Of a stretch of DNA of 64,000 nucleotides, positions 26,252 through 34,931 are shown piece by piece. Each line of letters begins with the position of its first letter. The stretch's first letter is position 1. This stretch comes from DASQEH01 sp963765725 (GTDB lineage: Bacteria; Actinomycetota; Actinomycetes; Propionibacteriales; Nocardioidaceae): NCBI GenBank assembly GCA_963765725.1, contig CAVXXI010000002.1, forward strand, positions 62,001-126,000, read 5' to 3'. The translations under genes and the position numbers were made by a program. The notes under the pieces were generated by a model. It ran no database searches and was not told the origin of the DNA. It saw nothing but the letters and a program-made list of their open reading frames with translations.

Positions 26252-27493
26252 GTGGCCCTGGACACCAGCTTCGAGCACCCGGCACCCGTTCGGGTCGTCG
26301 CCAATGCGATGACGGGCTACGTCAACCGGCTCGGCGCCATCTGGGTCGAGGGCCAGATCGCGCAGCTGACCCGCCGCCCGCAGACGGCCACCGTGTTCTT
26401 GACGCTTCGCGACCCGCTGGCGGAGGTGTCGGTGCAGGTGACCTGTCCCCGTTCCGCGTTCGACAGCCTGGCGTCCCCCGTCACCGAAGGTGCCCGGGTC
26501 GTGGTCTTCGCGAAGTTCCAGTACTACGTGCCGCGCGGCTCGCTGTCCCTCGTCGCTCGGGAGATCCGTGCCGTCGGAGTGGGAGAGCTGCTGGCGAGAC
26601 TCGAGCAGCGCCGCCGCCTGCTCGCGGCCGAGGGCTTGTTCGAAGCAGCACGCAAGCGTCGCCTTCCGTTCCTTCCGCAGCGCATCGGGCTGATCGTGGG
26701 CCGGGAGTCTGCCGCGGAGCGCGACGTCGTCGACAACGCCCGCCGTCGCTGGCCGGGTGTTGAGTTCCGCATCGAGCACGCCCTCGTACAAGGCCACGAC
26801 TCGGCCCGGCAGGTCATCGAGGCGCTGCGGCTGCTCGATCGCGACCCGCTCGTCGACGTGATCATCATCGCGAGAGGCGGTGGCGCCCTCGAGGACCTGC
26901 TGCCCTTCTCCGACGAGGGGCTGGTCCGCGCAGTGGCGGCGGCCACCACCCCCGTGGTCAGCGCGGTCGGGCACGAGGAGGACCAGCCCTTGCTCGACCT
27001 GGTCGCCGACCTCAGGGCGTCGACGCCCACCGATGCGGCCAAGTGCGTCGTTCCCGACGTCAGCGAGGAGACGGCCAGGGTGATCGAAATGCGCAAGCGG
27101 TCCCGTATCGTCCTCCACAGGCTGCTCGAGCGTGAGCGGTCCGGCCTGGTCAGCCTGCGGGCTCGCCCGGCACTCGCGCAGCCGCATCGGCTCTTCGACC
27201 AGCAAAGTGCCCTGGTGGCGGAGCTGACAGAGCGCTCGCGCCGCAGCCTTCACCACCGGCTCGTGCGCGCGGGCGACGACCTCGAGCACCGCCTGGCGCG
27301 GGTGCGAGGGCTGTCCCCGCTCGCCACCCTCGAGCGGGGGTACGCCGTCATCTCACGACCCGACGGTGCCGTGCTGACCGACGCAGCCCTCGTGAGGCCC
27401 GGCGAGACGGTGCAGGCGAGACTCGCGCGCGGACGTTTCACCGCCACCGTCGACGAGGCTCGTACTCCGGAGCAGGAGGGCACCGATGGCTGA
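26252..27493 (+). CDS. xseA: Exodeoxyribonuclease VII large subunit
   Basis: The nuclease subunit of exonuclease VII, which degrades single-stranded DNA with XseB. The N-terminal OB fold (GYVNRLGAIWVEGQIAQL) is followed by the catalytic domain with RIGLIVGRESAAERDVV, IIIARGGGALEDLLPFSDE and VSAVGHEEDQPLLDLVAD, then a coiled coil and a C-terminal RGYAVI segment. About 413 residues from GTG 26252; starts at 26222 and 26246 are also in frame. It is divergent from ispH with 43 bases between and overlaps xseB by 8 bases, so both subunits are made together. Confidence 0.94.
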   Translation: MALDTSFEHPAPVRVVANAMTGYVNRLGAIWVEGQIAQLTRRPQTATVFLTLRDPLAEVSVQVTCPRSAFDSLASPVTEGARVVVFAKFQYYVPRGSLSLVAREIRAVGVGELLARLEQRRRLLAAEGLFEAARKRRLPFLPQRIGLIVGRESAAERDVVDNARRRWPGVEFRIEHALVQGHDSARQVIEALRLLDRDPLVDVIIIARGGGALEDLLPFSDEGLVRAVAAATTPVVSAVGHEEDQPLLDLVADLRASTPTDAAKCVVPDVSEETARVIEMRKRSRIVLHRLLERERSGLVSLRARPALAQPHRLFDQQSALVAELTERSRRSLHHRLVRAGDDLEHRLARVRGLSPLATLERGYAVISRPDGAVLTDAALVRPGETVQARLARGRFTATVDEARTPEQEGTDG

Positions 27494-27704
27494 CGATCCG
27501 TCGTACGAAGACGCCCGAGACGAGCTGATCGCCGTCGTTCAGAAGCTGGAGACCGGCGGCACCTCGTTACAGGAGTCGATCGCGTTGTGGGAGCGCGGTG
27601 AGGAGCTGGCGCGGGTCTGTCAGCGCTGGCTCGACGGTGCCCGAGCACGACTCGACGCGGTTGTGCGCGAGGGTGACCCGCCGCAGGCGGAGCCGGATGA
27701 CTGA
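27486..27704 (+). CDS. xseB: Exodeoxyribonuclease VII small subunit
   Basis: A 72-residue small subunit made of two helices, with the family core YEDARDELIAVVQKLETGGTSLQESIALWERGEEL and a following CQRWLDGARARLD. Several XseB copies bind the long helices of XseA and control its activity. The ATG lies inside the end of xseA, which points to translational coupling. The C terminus is short and acidic. The stop is followed by a weak hairpin shared with the convergent DUF4245 gene. Confidence 0.93.
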   Translation: MADDPSYEDARDELIAVVQKLETGGTSLQESIALWERGEELARVCQRWLDGARARLDAVVREGDPPQAEPDD

Positions 27705-27743
27705 TCGGGCGAGTAGCTCGGTGAACGCGTTCTCGCCGCCCGA
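27705..27743. terminator. Weak hairpin between xseB and the DUF4245 gene
   Basis: TCGGGCG pairs with CGCCCGA across a 25-base loop directly after the xseB stop and before the convergent gene's stop. Long loop and no T-run; low confidence. Confidence 0.25.
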
Positions 27744-27764
27744 TCCAGGCGACCGGTGCGGTCG

Positions 27765-28310
27765 TCAGCCCGTCGACAGCGACGCCACGTACCCCTCGAG
27801 TACCGCTTTGCTGGCGGTCCCGCTGACGACGGTGGTGACTTTGGGCTGCTCCCGCACCAGGGCGGTCTCGTGCCCGTCCGCCGACGTCAGCGTCTTCCAC
27901 ACGACCCCGCCGATGGTGACGCGCGGGCCGGGCTCGTCTGCGGTCGTCGTCGCCGCGATGAACTCCTGCGGGACGTCGTTGCTCTGGTCCAGGCCGACGT
28001 ACTCGGCGTCGCTCCCCTTCGCCGTGAGCATGCCCAGGTGCCAGGACACTGCCGGGCCGGTGCCCTCCCAGCGAGCGCTCGTTGCCCGCCAACCGGGCGG
28101 TACCGGGTGCGGGGCGAGGACCTTGAACGGGGCCTCTGCCCGCGCCTGCGCGAGCGGCGCGGAGAAGTTCACCGTAGGTGTGGGGCTGACAGGGTCGTGG
28201 TTCTGGAAGCGGCTCAGCAGCCAGATCGCCGCGATCAGGAGCAGCGACATCACGACGGCGCCGACCAGACCGCTCACGCTCTGGCGGTAACCGCTCCTGC
28301 TGTCGCTCAC
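27765..28310 (-). CDS. DUF4245 membrane-anchored protein
   Basis: A 181-residue protein with one N-terminal transmembrane helix (about residues 15-35) and an extracytoplasmic domain. The domain has the DUF4245 features APHPVPPGWRATSARWEG and WHLGMLTAKGSDAEYVGLDQS, ending with a DGHETALV strand and a helix. The family is restricted to actinobacteria and sits next to glpX in many of them, as in the Rv1100-Rv1099c pair. It is divergent from glpX with 117 bases between. Function unknown. Confidence 0.87.
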   Translation of the reverse strand: MSDSRSGYRQSVSGLVGAVVMSLLLIAAIWLLSRFQNHDPVSPTPTVNFSAPLAQARAEAPFKVLAPHPVPPGWRATSARWEGTGPAVSWHLGMLTAKGSDAEYVGLDQSNDVPQEFIAATTTADEPGPRVTIGGVVWKTLTSADGHETALVREQPKVTTVVSGTASKAVLEGYVASLSTG

Positions 28311-28427
28311 CCCTCCATTGTCCTGCCCGCCCCAAACCGGTCCCCGGCCCTGCTCCTGGACGTACCGGCCCCATCCGGCGCAGGTGGTCTAGCATCGCCA
28401 CAACGTCGACCGCAGGGGAGTCTCGCC

Positions 28428-29513
28428 ATGACGAATGACCAACCAGAGGTTCCGTTCGACCTGGAGTCCGATGCCCCGGCCGACGCTCCGGGGCGTGACC
28501 TGGCCCTCGAGCTGGTACGCGTGACCGAAGCCGGCGCGCTGGCAGCGGGTCGCTGGGTCGGCCGCGGTGACAAAGAAGGTGCCGACGGCGTCGCGGTCGA
28601 CGCCATGCGCGCTCTCATCGGCACCGTGCAGATGGACGGTGTCGTGGTCATCGGTGAGGGCGAGAAGGACAACGCCCCGATGTTGTACAACGGCGAACGC
28701 GTCGGTGACGGCACGGGGCCGAAGTGCGATGTCGCGGTCGACCCCGTCGACGGCACCACGTTGACAGCCAAGGGCATGCCGAACGCGGTGGCGGTGATGG
28801 CGGTGGCGCCCCGCGGGTCCATGTACGACCCCTCCGCCGTGTTCTACATGGAGAAGCTCGTCGCCGGACCCGAGGCCGCCGACGTCGTCGACATCCGCCT
28901 GCCAGTGGCCGAGAACATCCAGCGGACTGCGAAGGCCAAGGGCAGCAGCAAGGAGGACATCACCGTCTGCGTCCTCGAGCGGCCGCGTCACGCGGGCCTG
29001 GTCGAGGAGATCAGGGCGACCGGCGCTCGGATCAAATTCATCCTCGACGGAGATGTGGCCAGCTCGATCATGGCGGCGCGCCCCGACACCGGTGTCGACC
29101 TGGTGATGGGGGTCGGAGGAACTCCTGAGGGCATCATCGCCGCCTGTGCACTGAAGGCGATCGGCGGCGTGATCCAGGCACGGCTGCTTCCGCGCGACGA
29201 CCAGGAGAAGGAGCGGGCTGTCGCCGCCGGCCACGACCTCGAGCGGGTGCTGTCCACCGATGACCTGGTGACCGGGGACGACTGCTTCTTCGTCGCCACC
29301 GGTATCACGGACGGCGAGCTGCTCAGGGGTGTGCGGTATGCCCGCTTCGGCGCCACCACCCACTCGCTGGTGATGCGTTCGCGCAGCGGCACCATCCGTA
29401 CCATCTTGAGCGAGCACCAGTTCCCGAAGATCAGCCGGTACTCGTCGGTCGACTTCGCCGCAGAGCTCGCGAGCATCCGAGACGACCCGGCATCGGCCTC
29501 CCGCGCCGACTAG
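28428..29513 (+). CDS. glpX: Fructose-1,6-bisphosphatase class II
   Basis: GlpX removes the 1-phosphate from fructose 1,6-bisphosphate and is the gluconeogenic FBPase of actinobacteria. The 361-residue protein has the inositol-phosphatase-like metal sites in order: IGEGEKDNAPM (about 77-87), VAVDPVDGTTLTAKG (about 103-117) and FILDGDVASSI. The ATG at 28428 has AGGGGAG upstream. The long frame to 27756 is antisense to DUF4245 and is rejected. Synteny with Rv1099c supports the call. Confidence 0.95.
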   Translation: MTNDQPEVPFDLESDAPADAPGRDLALELVRVTEAGALAAGRWVGRGDKEGADGVAVDAMRALIGTVQMDGVVVIGEGEKDNAPMLYNGERVGDGTGPKCDVAVDPVDGTTLTAKGMPNAVAVMAVAPRGSMYDPSAVFYMEKLVAGPEAADVVDIRLPVAENIQRTAKAKGSSKEDITVCVLERPRHAGLVEEIRATGARIKFILDGDVASSIMAARPDTGVDLVMGVGGTPEGIIAACALKAIGGVIQARLLPRDDQEKERAVAAGHDLERVLSTDDLVTGDDCFFVATGITDGELLRGVRYARFGATTHSLVMRSRSGTIRTILSEHQFPKISRYSSVDFAAELASIRDDPASASRAD

Positions 29514-29562
29514 CCTGAACAGGCGAGCCGGTTCACCGTAGGCAGGAGTCCGCAGCAGACCC

Positions 29563-30468
29563 ATGCAGAGCATCGAGGACTTCGCCGTGCTGCCCAACGG
29601 CATCAGGCTCTGCTACGACACCTTCGGCTCCGGCAACGACCCGGCCCTGTTGCTCATCATGGGCCTCGCCGGTCCGCTGAACTGGTGGAGCCCCGACCTG
29701 TGCCGGCTGCTCGCTGGTCGCGGCTTCTTCGTGATCCGGTTCGACAACCGCGACGTCGGGAGGTCGACGAAGCTCACCACCTTCGGGGCACGTCGCGCGG
29801 ACGTGGTGAAGCGCTTCGTCCGGCCGAAGTCACCACCCCCGTACACCATCAGCGACATGGCGGGCGACGCCGTAGGGCTGCTCGACGTGCTCGGCGTCGA
29901 CCGCGCGCACGTGACAGGCGTCTCGATGGGCGGCATGATCGCGCAGACGCTCGCGATCGAACATCCCGAGCGCGTCCTGTCGCTCGTGTCCATCATGTCG
30001 ACGACCGGGCGGCGTAGCGTCGGCTGGCAGGACCCACGCCTGTTCCCCATGCTGCTGGGCCGCGGAGCCCGGACCCGTGAGCAGGTCATCGCCCAGTCGG
30101 CACGCACCTGGGCGACCATCGGCTCGCCCGGCTATCCCACACCGGGCGACGAGATCCGCGAGCGCGCGGGCGAGACGTACGACCGGGGAATGGACGCCGC
30201 CGGGGTCGTCCGGCAGATGCAGGCTGTCGTGGCGCAGCCCGACCGCACCGCGCGGCTGCACGACCTGAAGGTGCCCGCGCTGGTCATCCACGGTCTCAAC
30301 GACCGGCTGGTGCACGCCTCCGGTGGCCGCGCCACCGCCGACGCCATTCCGGGAGCCGAGCTGCTCCTCATCCCGGGCATGGGACATGACCTGCCTCGAG
30401 CCCTGTGGCCGACCTTTGCGGACGCGATCGCGCGGACCGCTGCCCGGGCCGGCCGCCCGACCCGCTAG
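29563..30468 (+). CDS. Alpha/beta hydrolase
   Basis: A 301-residue hydrolase. GLAGPLNWWSPDLC is the oxyanion strand-loop, FDNRDVGRST is a common family motif, the nucleophile elbow is GVSMGGM (about residue 124-130), the acid lies in GLNDRLVHASGG and the histidine in PGMGHDLPRALWP. The closest general type is the aclacinomycin-methylesterase/TAP-like hydrolases with that RFDNRDVGRS signature. It follows glpX by 49 bases on the same strand and may be co-transcribed, though no functional link is evident. Confidence 0.87.
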   Translation: MQSIEDFAVLPNGIRLCYDTFGSGNDPALLLIMGLAGPLNWWSPDLCRLLAGRGFFVIRFDNRDVGRSTKLTTFGARRADVVKRFVRPKSPPPYTISDMAGDAVGLLDVLGVDRAHVTGVSMGGMIAQTLAIEHPERVLSLVSIMSTTGRRSVGWQDPRLFPMLLGRGARTREQVIAQSARTWATIGSPGYPTPGDEIRERAGETYDRGMDAAGVVRQMQAVVAQPDRTARLHDLKVPALVIHGLNDRLVHASGGRATADAIPGAELLLIPGMGHDLPRALWPTFADAIARTAARAGRPTR

Positions 30469-30487
30469 GCGTGAGAGCCGCTCGGCC

Positions 30488-31954
30488 TCACTCGGCCTCG
30501 GCCAGCGCAAGCAGCTCGTCGAGGGCGTCGCGGAGGTAGCCGATCAGGTTCCAGACGTCGGGCACGAGCTCCCGGCAGGCGATGAGGCCGAAGTCGAGGG
30601 AGCCGTCATAGGAGAACAGCGTGATGTTGAGTGCGCCCGTCATGTCGGTGATGGCCGAGGCGGGATAGATCCCCAGCACCCGTGCGCCACCGACGTACAG
30701 CGGCAGCTGTGGCCCCGGCACGTTGGAGACGAACAGGTTGAACGGGAGGCCGCCTACCGTCAGCATCCGGAAGACGGCGCGGCTGGCCAGACCGGCGAGC
30801 GCGGTGGGAACCACCGACGCCACATCTTGGAGGATCGTCGCGGGAACCGCGTCGAAATGACGCTTGGCGGCGGCCATCCCCTCTTGCACGCCCAGCAGCC
30901 GCTCCATCGGATCGGACAGCTGCGTCGGCATCTCGGCGAGCATCACCGAGACGTGGTTGCCGTTCGTGTCCGGGAGATCGTCGCCTCGGACGGAGACCGG
31001 CACGGCGATCACGATCGGGACGTCGGGCAGGCCGTCGTGATCGAGCAGCCACCGCCTCAGAGCCGAGGTGCACAACGCCATCACGACGTCGTTGACCGTC
31101 ATCGCGAAGGCGTTCTTGACCGCCTTGATCTCATCGAGCGGCAGCGACCCGAACGCGAAACGCCGGTGCGCCGTGATGGCCCCGTTCAGCGGGGTGGCTG
31201 GGGTGCTGAGCGAGCGACGCTCCGCGACCGGAGCCTGCTCGCCAGTGCCCGCCATCCGGACGAGGGAGTCGGCCAGGTCACTCACCACCTGGACGCCGGG
31301 GACCAGTGACGCCCCGGGAAGATCGGCCAGATGAGGCAACGCCCGGGGCAGCGTACGCAGCACCTCGGCGGGCTGCGCAACCGACGACGCCAGGCCCCAC
31401 TGGAGCAAGGTGAGCGGGCTCGGCAGCGGGTCCGGTGTCCAGTACTCGTTGGGCGGCTCCTCGATCCGCGGCTCGACGGTCGTGTCCAGGATGGTTCCGA
31501 GGATCTCGGCCCCGGACACGCCGTCGATGGCCGCATGGTGGATCTTGCTGTAAAGCGCCTGCCGGCCGCCCTCGACATTGTGGATCAGGTACATCTCCCA
31601 CAACGGTCGGCTCCGGTCCAGCGGCCGGGCGTGGATCCGTGCCACCTGCTCAGCCAGCTGCTGGTCGTCGCCTGGCCCCGGCAGCGCGATCTCCCGCAGG
31701 TGGAACTCGATGTCGAAGTCCGGGTCGTCGACCCAGTACGGCAGACCGAGGGCCAGGGGGACGTTCAGCAGTCGCTGACGCAGCGGCGTTACGAGGTGCA
31801 AGCGAGGCTCGAGGACTTCCCGGAGAGCCTGCAGCGTCAGCTCCCCGTCCGGTGCCGTGACCGGGTCGACCGTAAGGACGATGCCGACGTGCCCGACCGT
31901 GGTGGGCGTCTCGACATACAGGAACTGCGCGTCAAGCGAGGAGAGCTGCTGCAT
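30488..31954 (-). CDS. Wax ester synthase/diacylglycerol acyltransferase (WS/DGAT)
   Basis: A 488-residue acyltransferase that makes triacylglycerol or wax esters from acyl-CoA. The catalytic motif HHxxxDG is present as HHAAIDG (about residue 133-139), and the conserved PLxxxY-type ending and the FNLFVSNVPGPQ block (about 395) are typical of the family. The N terminus is MQQLSSLDAQFLYVETP, which sets the ATG at 31954; the frame extends further up to 32014 through a repeat array. It indicates storage-lipid synthesis, common in Nocardioides, Rhodococcus and mycobacteria. Confidence 0.92.
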   Translation of the reverse strand: MQQLSSLDAQFLYVETPTTVGHVGIVLTVDPVTAPDGELTLQALREVLEPRLHLVTPLRQRLLNVPLALGLPYWVDDPDFDIEFHLREIALPGPGDDQQLAEQVARIHARPLDRSRPLWEMYLIHNVEGGRQALYSKIHHAAIDGVSGAEILGTILDTTVEPRIEEPPNEYWTPDPLPSPLTLLQWGLASSVAQPAEVLRTLPRALPHLADLPGASLVPGVQVVSDLADSLVRMAGTGEQAPVAERRSLSTPATPLNGAITAHRRFAFGSLPLDEIKAVKNAFAMTVNDVVMALCTSALRRWLLDHDGLPDVPIVIAVPVSVRGDDLPDTNGNHVSVMLAEMPTQLSDPMERLLGVQEGMAAAKRHFDAVPATILQDVASVVPTALAGLASRAVFRMLTVGGLPFNLFVSNVPGPQLPLYVGGARVLGIYPASAITDMTGALNITLFSYDGSLDFGLIACRELVPDVWNLIGYLRDALDELLALAEAE

Positions 31955-31998
31955 CGCCCCAGTGTTGCGCACCGCGGCGCACGCCCCGAGCCGAGCCC

Positions 31999-32042
31999 CG
32001 TCGAGCGGGCGCAAATGTCCGGCCGAGCGGGCGCAAATTTCA
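31999..32042 (+). repeat. 22-bp repeat array, two forward units
   Basis: Two units of the 22-bp family. The first contains GTCGAGCGGGCGCAAATGTC; the second differs at a few bases. They lie just upstream of the WS/DGAT gene and face an inverse array at 32109. Confidence 0.85.
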
Positions 32043-32108
32043 GCCTAAGTGCCACGTCTACGATCGAGCGAGGACAACAAAAGCATCAGCGGCACATCGA
32101 CCCCCGCA

Positions 32109-32250
32109 CGGCGGTACATTCCTGCTCGCACTCAGGCACGACATTCCCGCCCACTCGGCACGACATTCCCGCCCACTCGGCACGACATTCCCTCCCGCCC
32201 ACTCGGCACGACATTCCTGACCACTGGGCGGTACATTCGTGGCCACTGGG
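32109..32250 (-). repeat. 22-bp repeat array, about six inverted units
   Basis: The same family on the other strand, seen as repeated GGCACGACATTCCCGCC-type units. Two units are identical, one carries a 4-base insertion, and the outer ones are degenerate. Together with 31999-32042 this forms an inverted pair across a 66-base spacer that has no gene; the whole interval from 31955 to 32300 is gene-free. Confidence 0.85.
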
Positions 32251-32300
32251 AGAGATGGAGGGGCACCACGACCGGCCGTCAGGGGCGTACTGCGGATGCG

Positions 32301-33026
32301 ATGCAGGCACCGACGGCACGACGACGTGACGTCGCCCGCGCTAACTCCGCTCGAGGTGAGCTCGCCTTGTCACGCGATCCCCACGGCGGGCTCGAGCTGC
32401 GCGTCAACGGCGTCCTGGTGATGAGCAGCACTGAGACGTCGTCGGAGGGCCTGCTGGCCAGCCGTGTACTGGAGGCGCTGACGGCCATGCCTACGTCCAT
32501 CGCGGGGTCGCCGCCGCGGCTGCGCGTCGTCTTGGGCGGGCTCGGACTCGGCGTCACGCTCGCCCGGCTGCTGGTATCGGCCGCGGTCGAAGACGTGCTC
32601 GTGGCCGAGATCGAGCCGGACCTGGTGGCGTGGCACCTCGACGGGACCGTACCTCCGCCAGACGCACGCGCCACGACAAGCGTCCTCGCCGACCCGCGCG
32701 TACGCGTGCAGGTCGGCGACGTCCGCGACATCGTCTCGCGCCTTCGGGCACACTCGGTCGACGCGATCGTCCTCGACGTCGACAACGGTCCGGGCCTGCT
32801 CGTCTACGAGGCGAACTCCGCGGTGTACGAGGAGCCGTTCCTCGAGCAGTGTGCAGGGACGCTGCGACCGGCCGGTGTGCTAGCCGTCTGGTCCGCAGAC
32901 GCGGCGCCAGATCTCGCGCGCGCGATGCGGCACTCCTTCGGCCGTGTCGAGGACCTCGCGGTCCCGGTCAGGTTGGGTCGACGGCAGACCGACTATCACC
33001 TCATGCTGGGCCATCGCCTCCCGTAG
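32301..33026 (+). CDS. Spermidine-synthase-like methyltransferase-fold protein
   Basis: A 241-residue protein with the Rossmann-like fold of spermidine synthase: LRVVLGGLGLGVTLARLL is the nucleotide-binding loop, VLVAEIEPDLVAWH the acidic strand, VQVGDVRDIV the adenine side and AIVLDVDNGPG the catalytic-like strand. The full polyamine-binding signature is not evident, so it may be a related methyltransferase-fold protein. The ATG at 32301 is the first sensible start; the open frame to 32049 runs through the 22-bp repeats. ArfB follows after 9 bases. Confidence 0.75.
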   Translation: MQAPTARRRDVARANSARGELALSRDPHGGLELRVNGVLVMSSTETSSEGLLASRVLEALTAMPTSIAGSPPRLRVVLGGLGLGVTLARLLVSAAVEDVLVAEIEPDLVAWHLDGTVPPPDARATTSVLADPRVRVQVGDVRDIVSRLRAHSVDAIVLDVDNGPGLLVYEANSAVYEEPFLEQCAGTLRPAGVLAVWSADAAPDLARAMRHSFGRVEDLAVPVRLGRRQTDYHLMLGHRLP

Positions 33027-33035
33027 GCTCAGACG

Positions 33036-33461
33036 ATGCCTGGCCCGCTGACCGTCACAGCGGCCATCATCGTTCCCGAAGCGGAGCTGCAGTGGCGCTT
33101 CTCCCGGTCGAGCGGCCCCGGCGGGCAGTCGGTGAACACGACCGACTCCCGGGTCGAGCTGAGCTTCGACCTCGGCGCGACGCAGGCTCTGGACGAGACG
33201 CTGAAGCTCCGCGCGACCGCACGTCTCGCCGGGCGCCTCGTCGACGGGGTGATCACCGTCGCCGCCTCCGAGCACCGCTCCCAGCTTCGCAACCGTGAAG
33301 CCGCCGAGTCGAGGCTCGCGGGACTGCTCCGCGACGCCATCGCGCCTCCCGCAAGGCCGCGACGAGCGACCCGTCCGACCCGCGGCTCGGTCCGGCGACG
33401 GCTCGACTCCAAGCGCAGGCGAAGCGATCTGAAACGGCAGCGGCAGGCACCCCGGGACTGA
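33036..33461 (+). CDS. arfB: Alternative ribosome-rescue factor ArfB
   Basis: A 141-residue peptidyl-tRNA hydrolase that frees stalled ribosomes. The catalytic GGQ loop is in RSSGPGGQSVNTTDSRVEL (about residues 24-42). The C-terminal tail is very rich in Arg and Lys, as needed to enter the empty mRNA channel. It begins 9 bases after the spermidine-synthase-like gene and is followed closely by fumC. The family assignment is firm; the name ArfB (YaeJ) follows the tail and size. Confidence 0.92.
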   Translation: MPGPLTVTAAIIVPEAELQWRFSRSSGPGGQSVNTTDSRVELSFDLGATQALDETLKLRATARLAGRLVDGVITVAASEHRSQLRNREAAESRLAGLLRDAIAPPARPRRATRPTRGSVRRRLDSKRRRSDLKRQRQAPRD

Positions 33462-33487
33462 TCGGCAGGGGGCCATACAGTGGGGCC

Positions 33488-34885
33488 ATGGGCGGCGATG
33501 AGGACGAGTACCGGGTCGAGCACGACACGATGGGGGAGGTCAAGGTACCCCGGGCCGCCCTGTGGCGGGCGCAGACCCAGCGCGCCGTTGAGAACTTCCC
33601 GATCTCCGGCCGCCCGCTCGAGCCGCAGCACATTCGCGCCCTCGCGCTGATCAAGGCGGCGGCCGCCCGGACCAACAAGGAGCTGGGCGTCCTGGACGCC
33701 GACGTCGCCGACGCGATCCACGACGCCGCCCGGGAGGTCGCCGATGGTCACCACGACGGCGAGTTCCCGATCGACGTCTTCCAGACCGGTTCTGGCACGT
33801 CGAGCAACATGAACGCCAACGAGGTCATCGCCTCACTGGCCGGCAGCGCCCTCGGCCGCCCGGTCCATCCGAACGACCAGGTCAACGCGAGCCAGTCCAG
33901 CAACGACACGTTCCCCACGTCCATTCATGTCGCCGCGACGGCGGCGGTCACGCGCGACCTGCTGCCGGCGCTCGACCATCTCGCTGCGGCGTTCGAGGGG
34001 AAGGCCACCGAGTTCGAGTCCGTGGTGAAGGCGGGGCGTACCCACCTGATGGACGCCACGCCCGTGACGCTCGGTCAGGAGTTCGGCGGGTACGCGGCGC
34101 AGATCAGGATCGGCATCGAACGGCTCGAGACCTCGCTCCCCCGCCTGGCCGAGCTGCCGCTCGGCGGAACCGCGGTCGGTACGGGCATCAACACGCCGCC
34201 CGGTTTCGCGGCGCGGGTGATCGAGATCCTCGCCGAGCTCACGGAGCTGCCCCTCACCGAGGCACGCAACCACTTCGAGGCACAGGGCAGCCGCGACAGC
34301 CTCGTCGAGGCAAGCGGACAACTGCGGACCGTCGCCGTGAGCCTGTACAAGATCTGCACCGACCTGCGCTGGATGGGGTCCGGGCCTCGGGCGGGGCTCG
34401 GAGAGATCCGGCTTCCCGACCTGCAGCCGGGGTCGAGCATCATGCCGGGCAAGGTCAACCCGGTGCTGCCCGAGGCCATGTCGATGGTCTGTGCGCAAGT
34501 CGTCGGGAACGACGCGACGATCGCGTTCGCCGGCGCCTCCGGCAACTTCGAGCTCAACGTGATGCTCCCCGTCATGGCCGCCGCCCTGCTGGAGTCGATC
34601 CGGTTGCTCTCCAACACCGCCCGGCTGCTGGCCGACCGGACCGTGGCAGGCATCGAGGCCGACACCGACCACTGCCGTCAGCTGGCCGAGTCCTCGCCGT
34701 CGATCGTGACTCCGCTCAACCGCGTGATCGGCTACGAGAACGCCGCAGCGGTCGCCAAGCGCGCAGTCAAGGAGCGTCGCACGATCCGGGAGGTCGTGAT
34801 CGACGAGGGGTACGTAGCGCGCGGCGTGCTCAGTGAGCAGCAGCTCGACGACGCGCTCGACGTGCTGTCGATGACCCACCCCTGA
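33488..34885 (+). CDS. fumC: Class II fumarate hydratase
   Basis: A 465-residue fumarase of the aspartase/fumarase superfamily, converting fumarate to malate in the TCA cycle. The signature GSSIMPGKVNPV (about residue 317-328) is intact, and TGSGTSSNMNANEV and NQVNASQSSNDTFPT-like segments give the other active-site loops (TGSGTSSNMN at about 99). The start ATG 33488 fits other FumC proteins. M. tuberculosis has fum next to glpX in the same relative direction; here several genes have been inserted between them. Confidence 0.95.
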   Translation: MGGDEDEYRVEHDTMGEVKVPRAALWRAQTQRAVENFPISGRPLEPQHIRALALIKAAAARTNKELGVLDADVADAIHDAAREVADGHHDGEFPIDVFQTGSGTSSNMNANEVIASLAGSALGRPVHPNDQVNASQSSNDTFPTSIHVAATAAVTRDLLPALDHLAAAFEGKATEFESVVKAGRTHLMDATPVTLGQEFGGYAAQIRIGIERLETSLPRLAELPLGGTAVGTGINTPPGFAARVIEILAELTELPLTEARNHFEAQGSRDSLVEASGQLRTVAVSLYKICTDLRWMGSGPRAGLGEIRLPDLQPGSSIMPGKVNPVLPEAMSMVCAQVVGNDATIAFAGASGNFELNVMLPVMAAALLESIRLLSNTARLLADRTVAGIEADTDHCRQLAESSPSIVTPLNRVIGYENAAAVAKRAVKERRTIREVVIDEGYVARGVLSEQQLDDALDVLSMTHP

Positions 34886-34931
34886 GGATGCGGGCTCTCC
34901 GCCGTCAGGGGCGTCGGTAGCCGAGGGCGAC

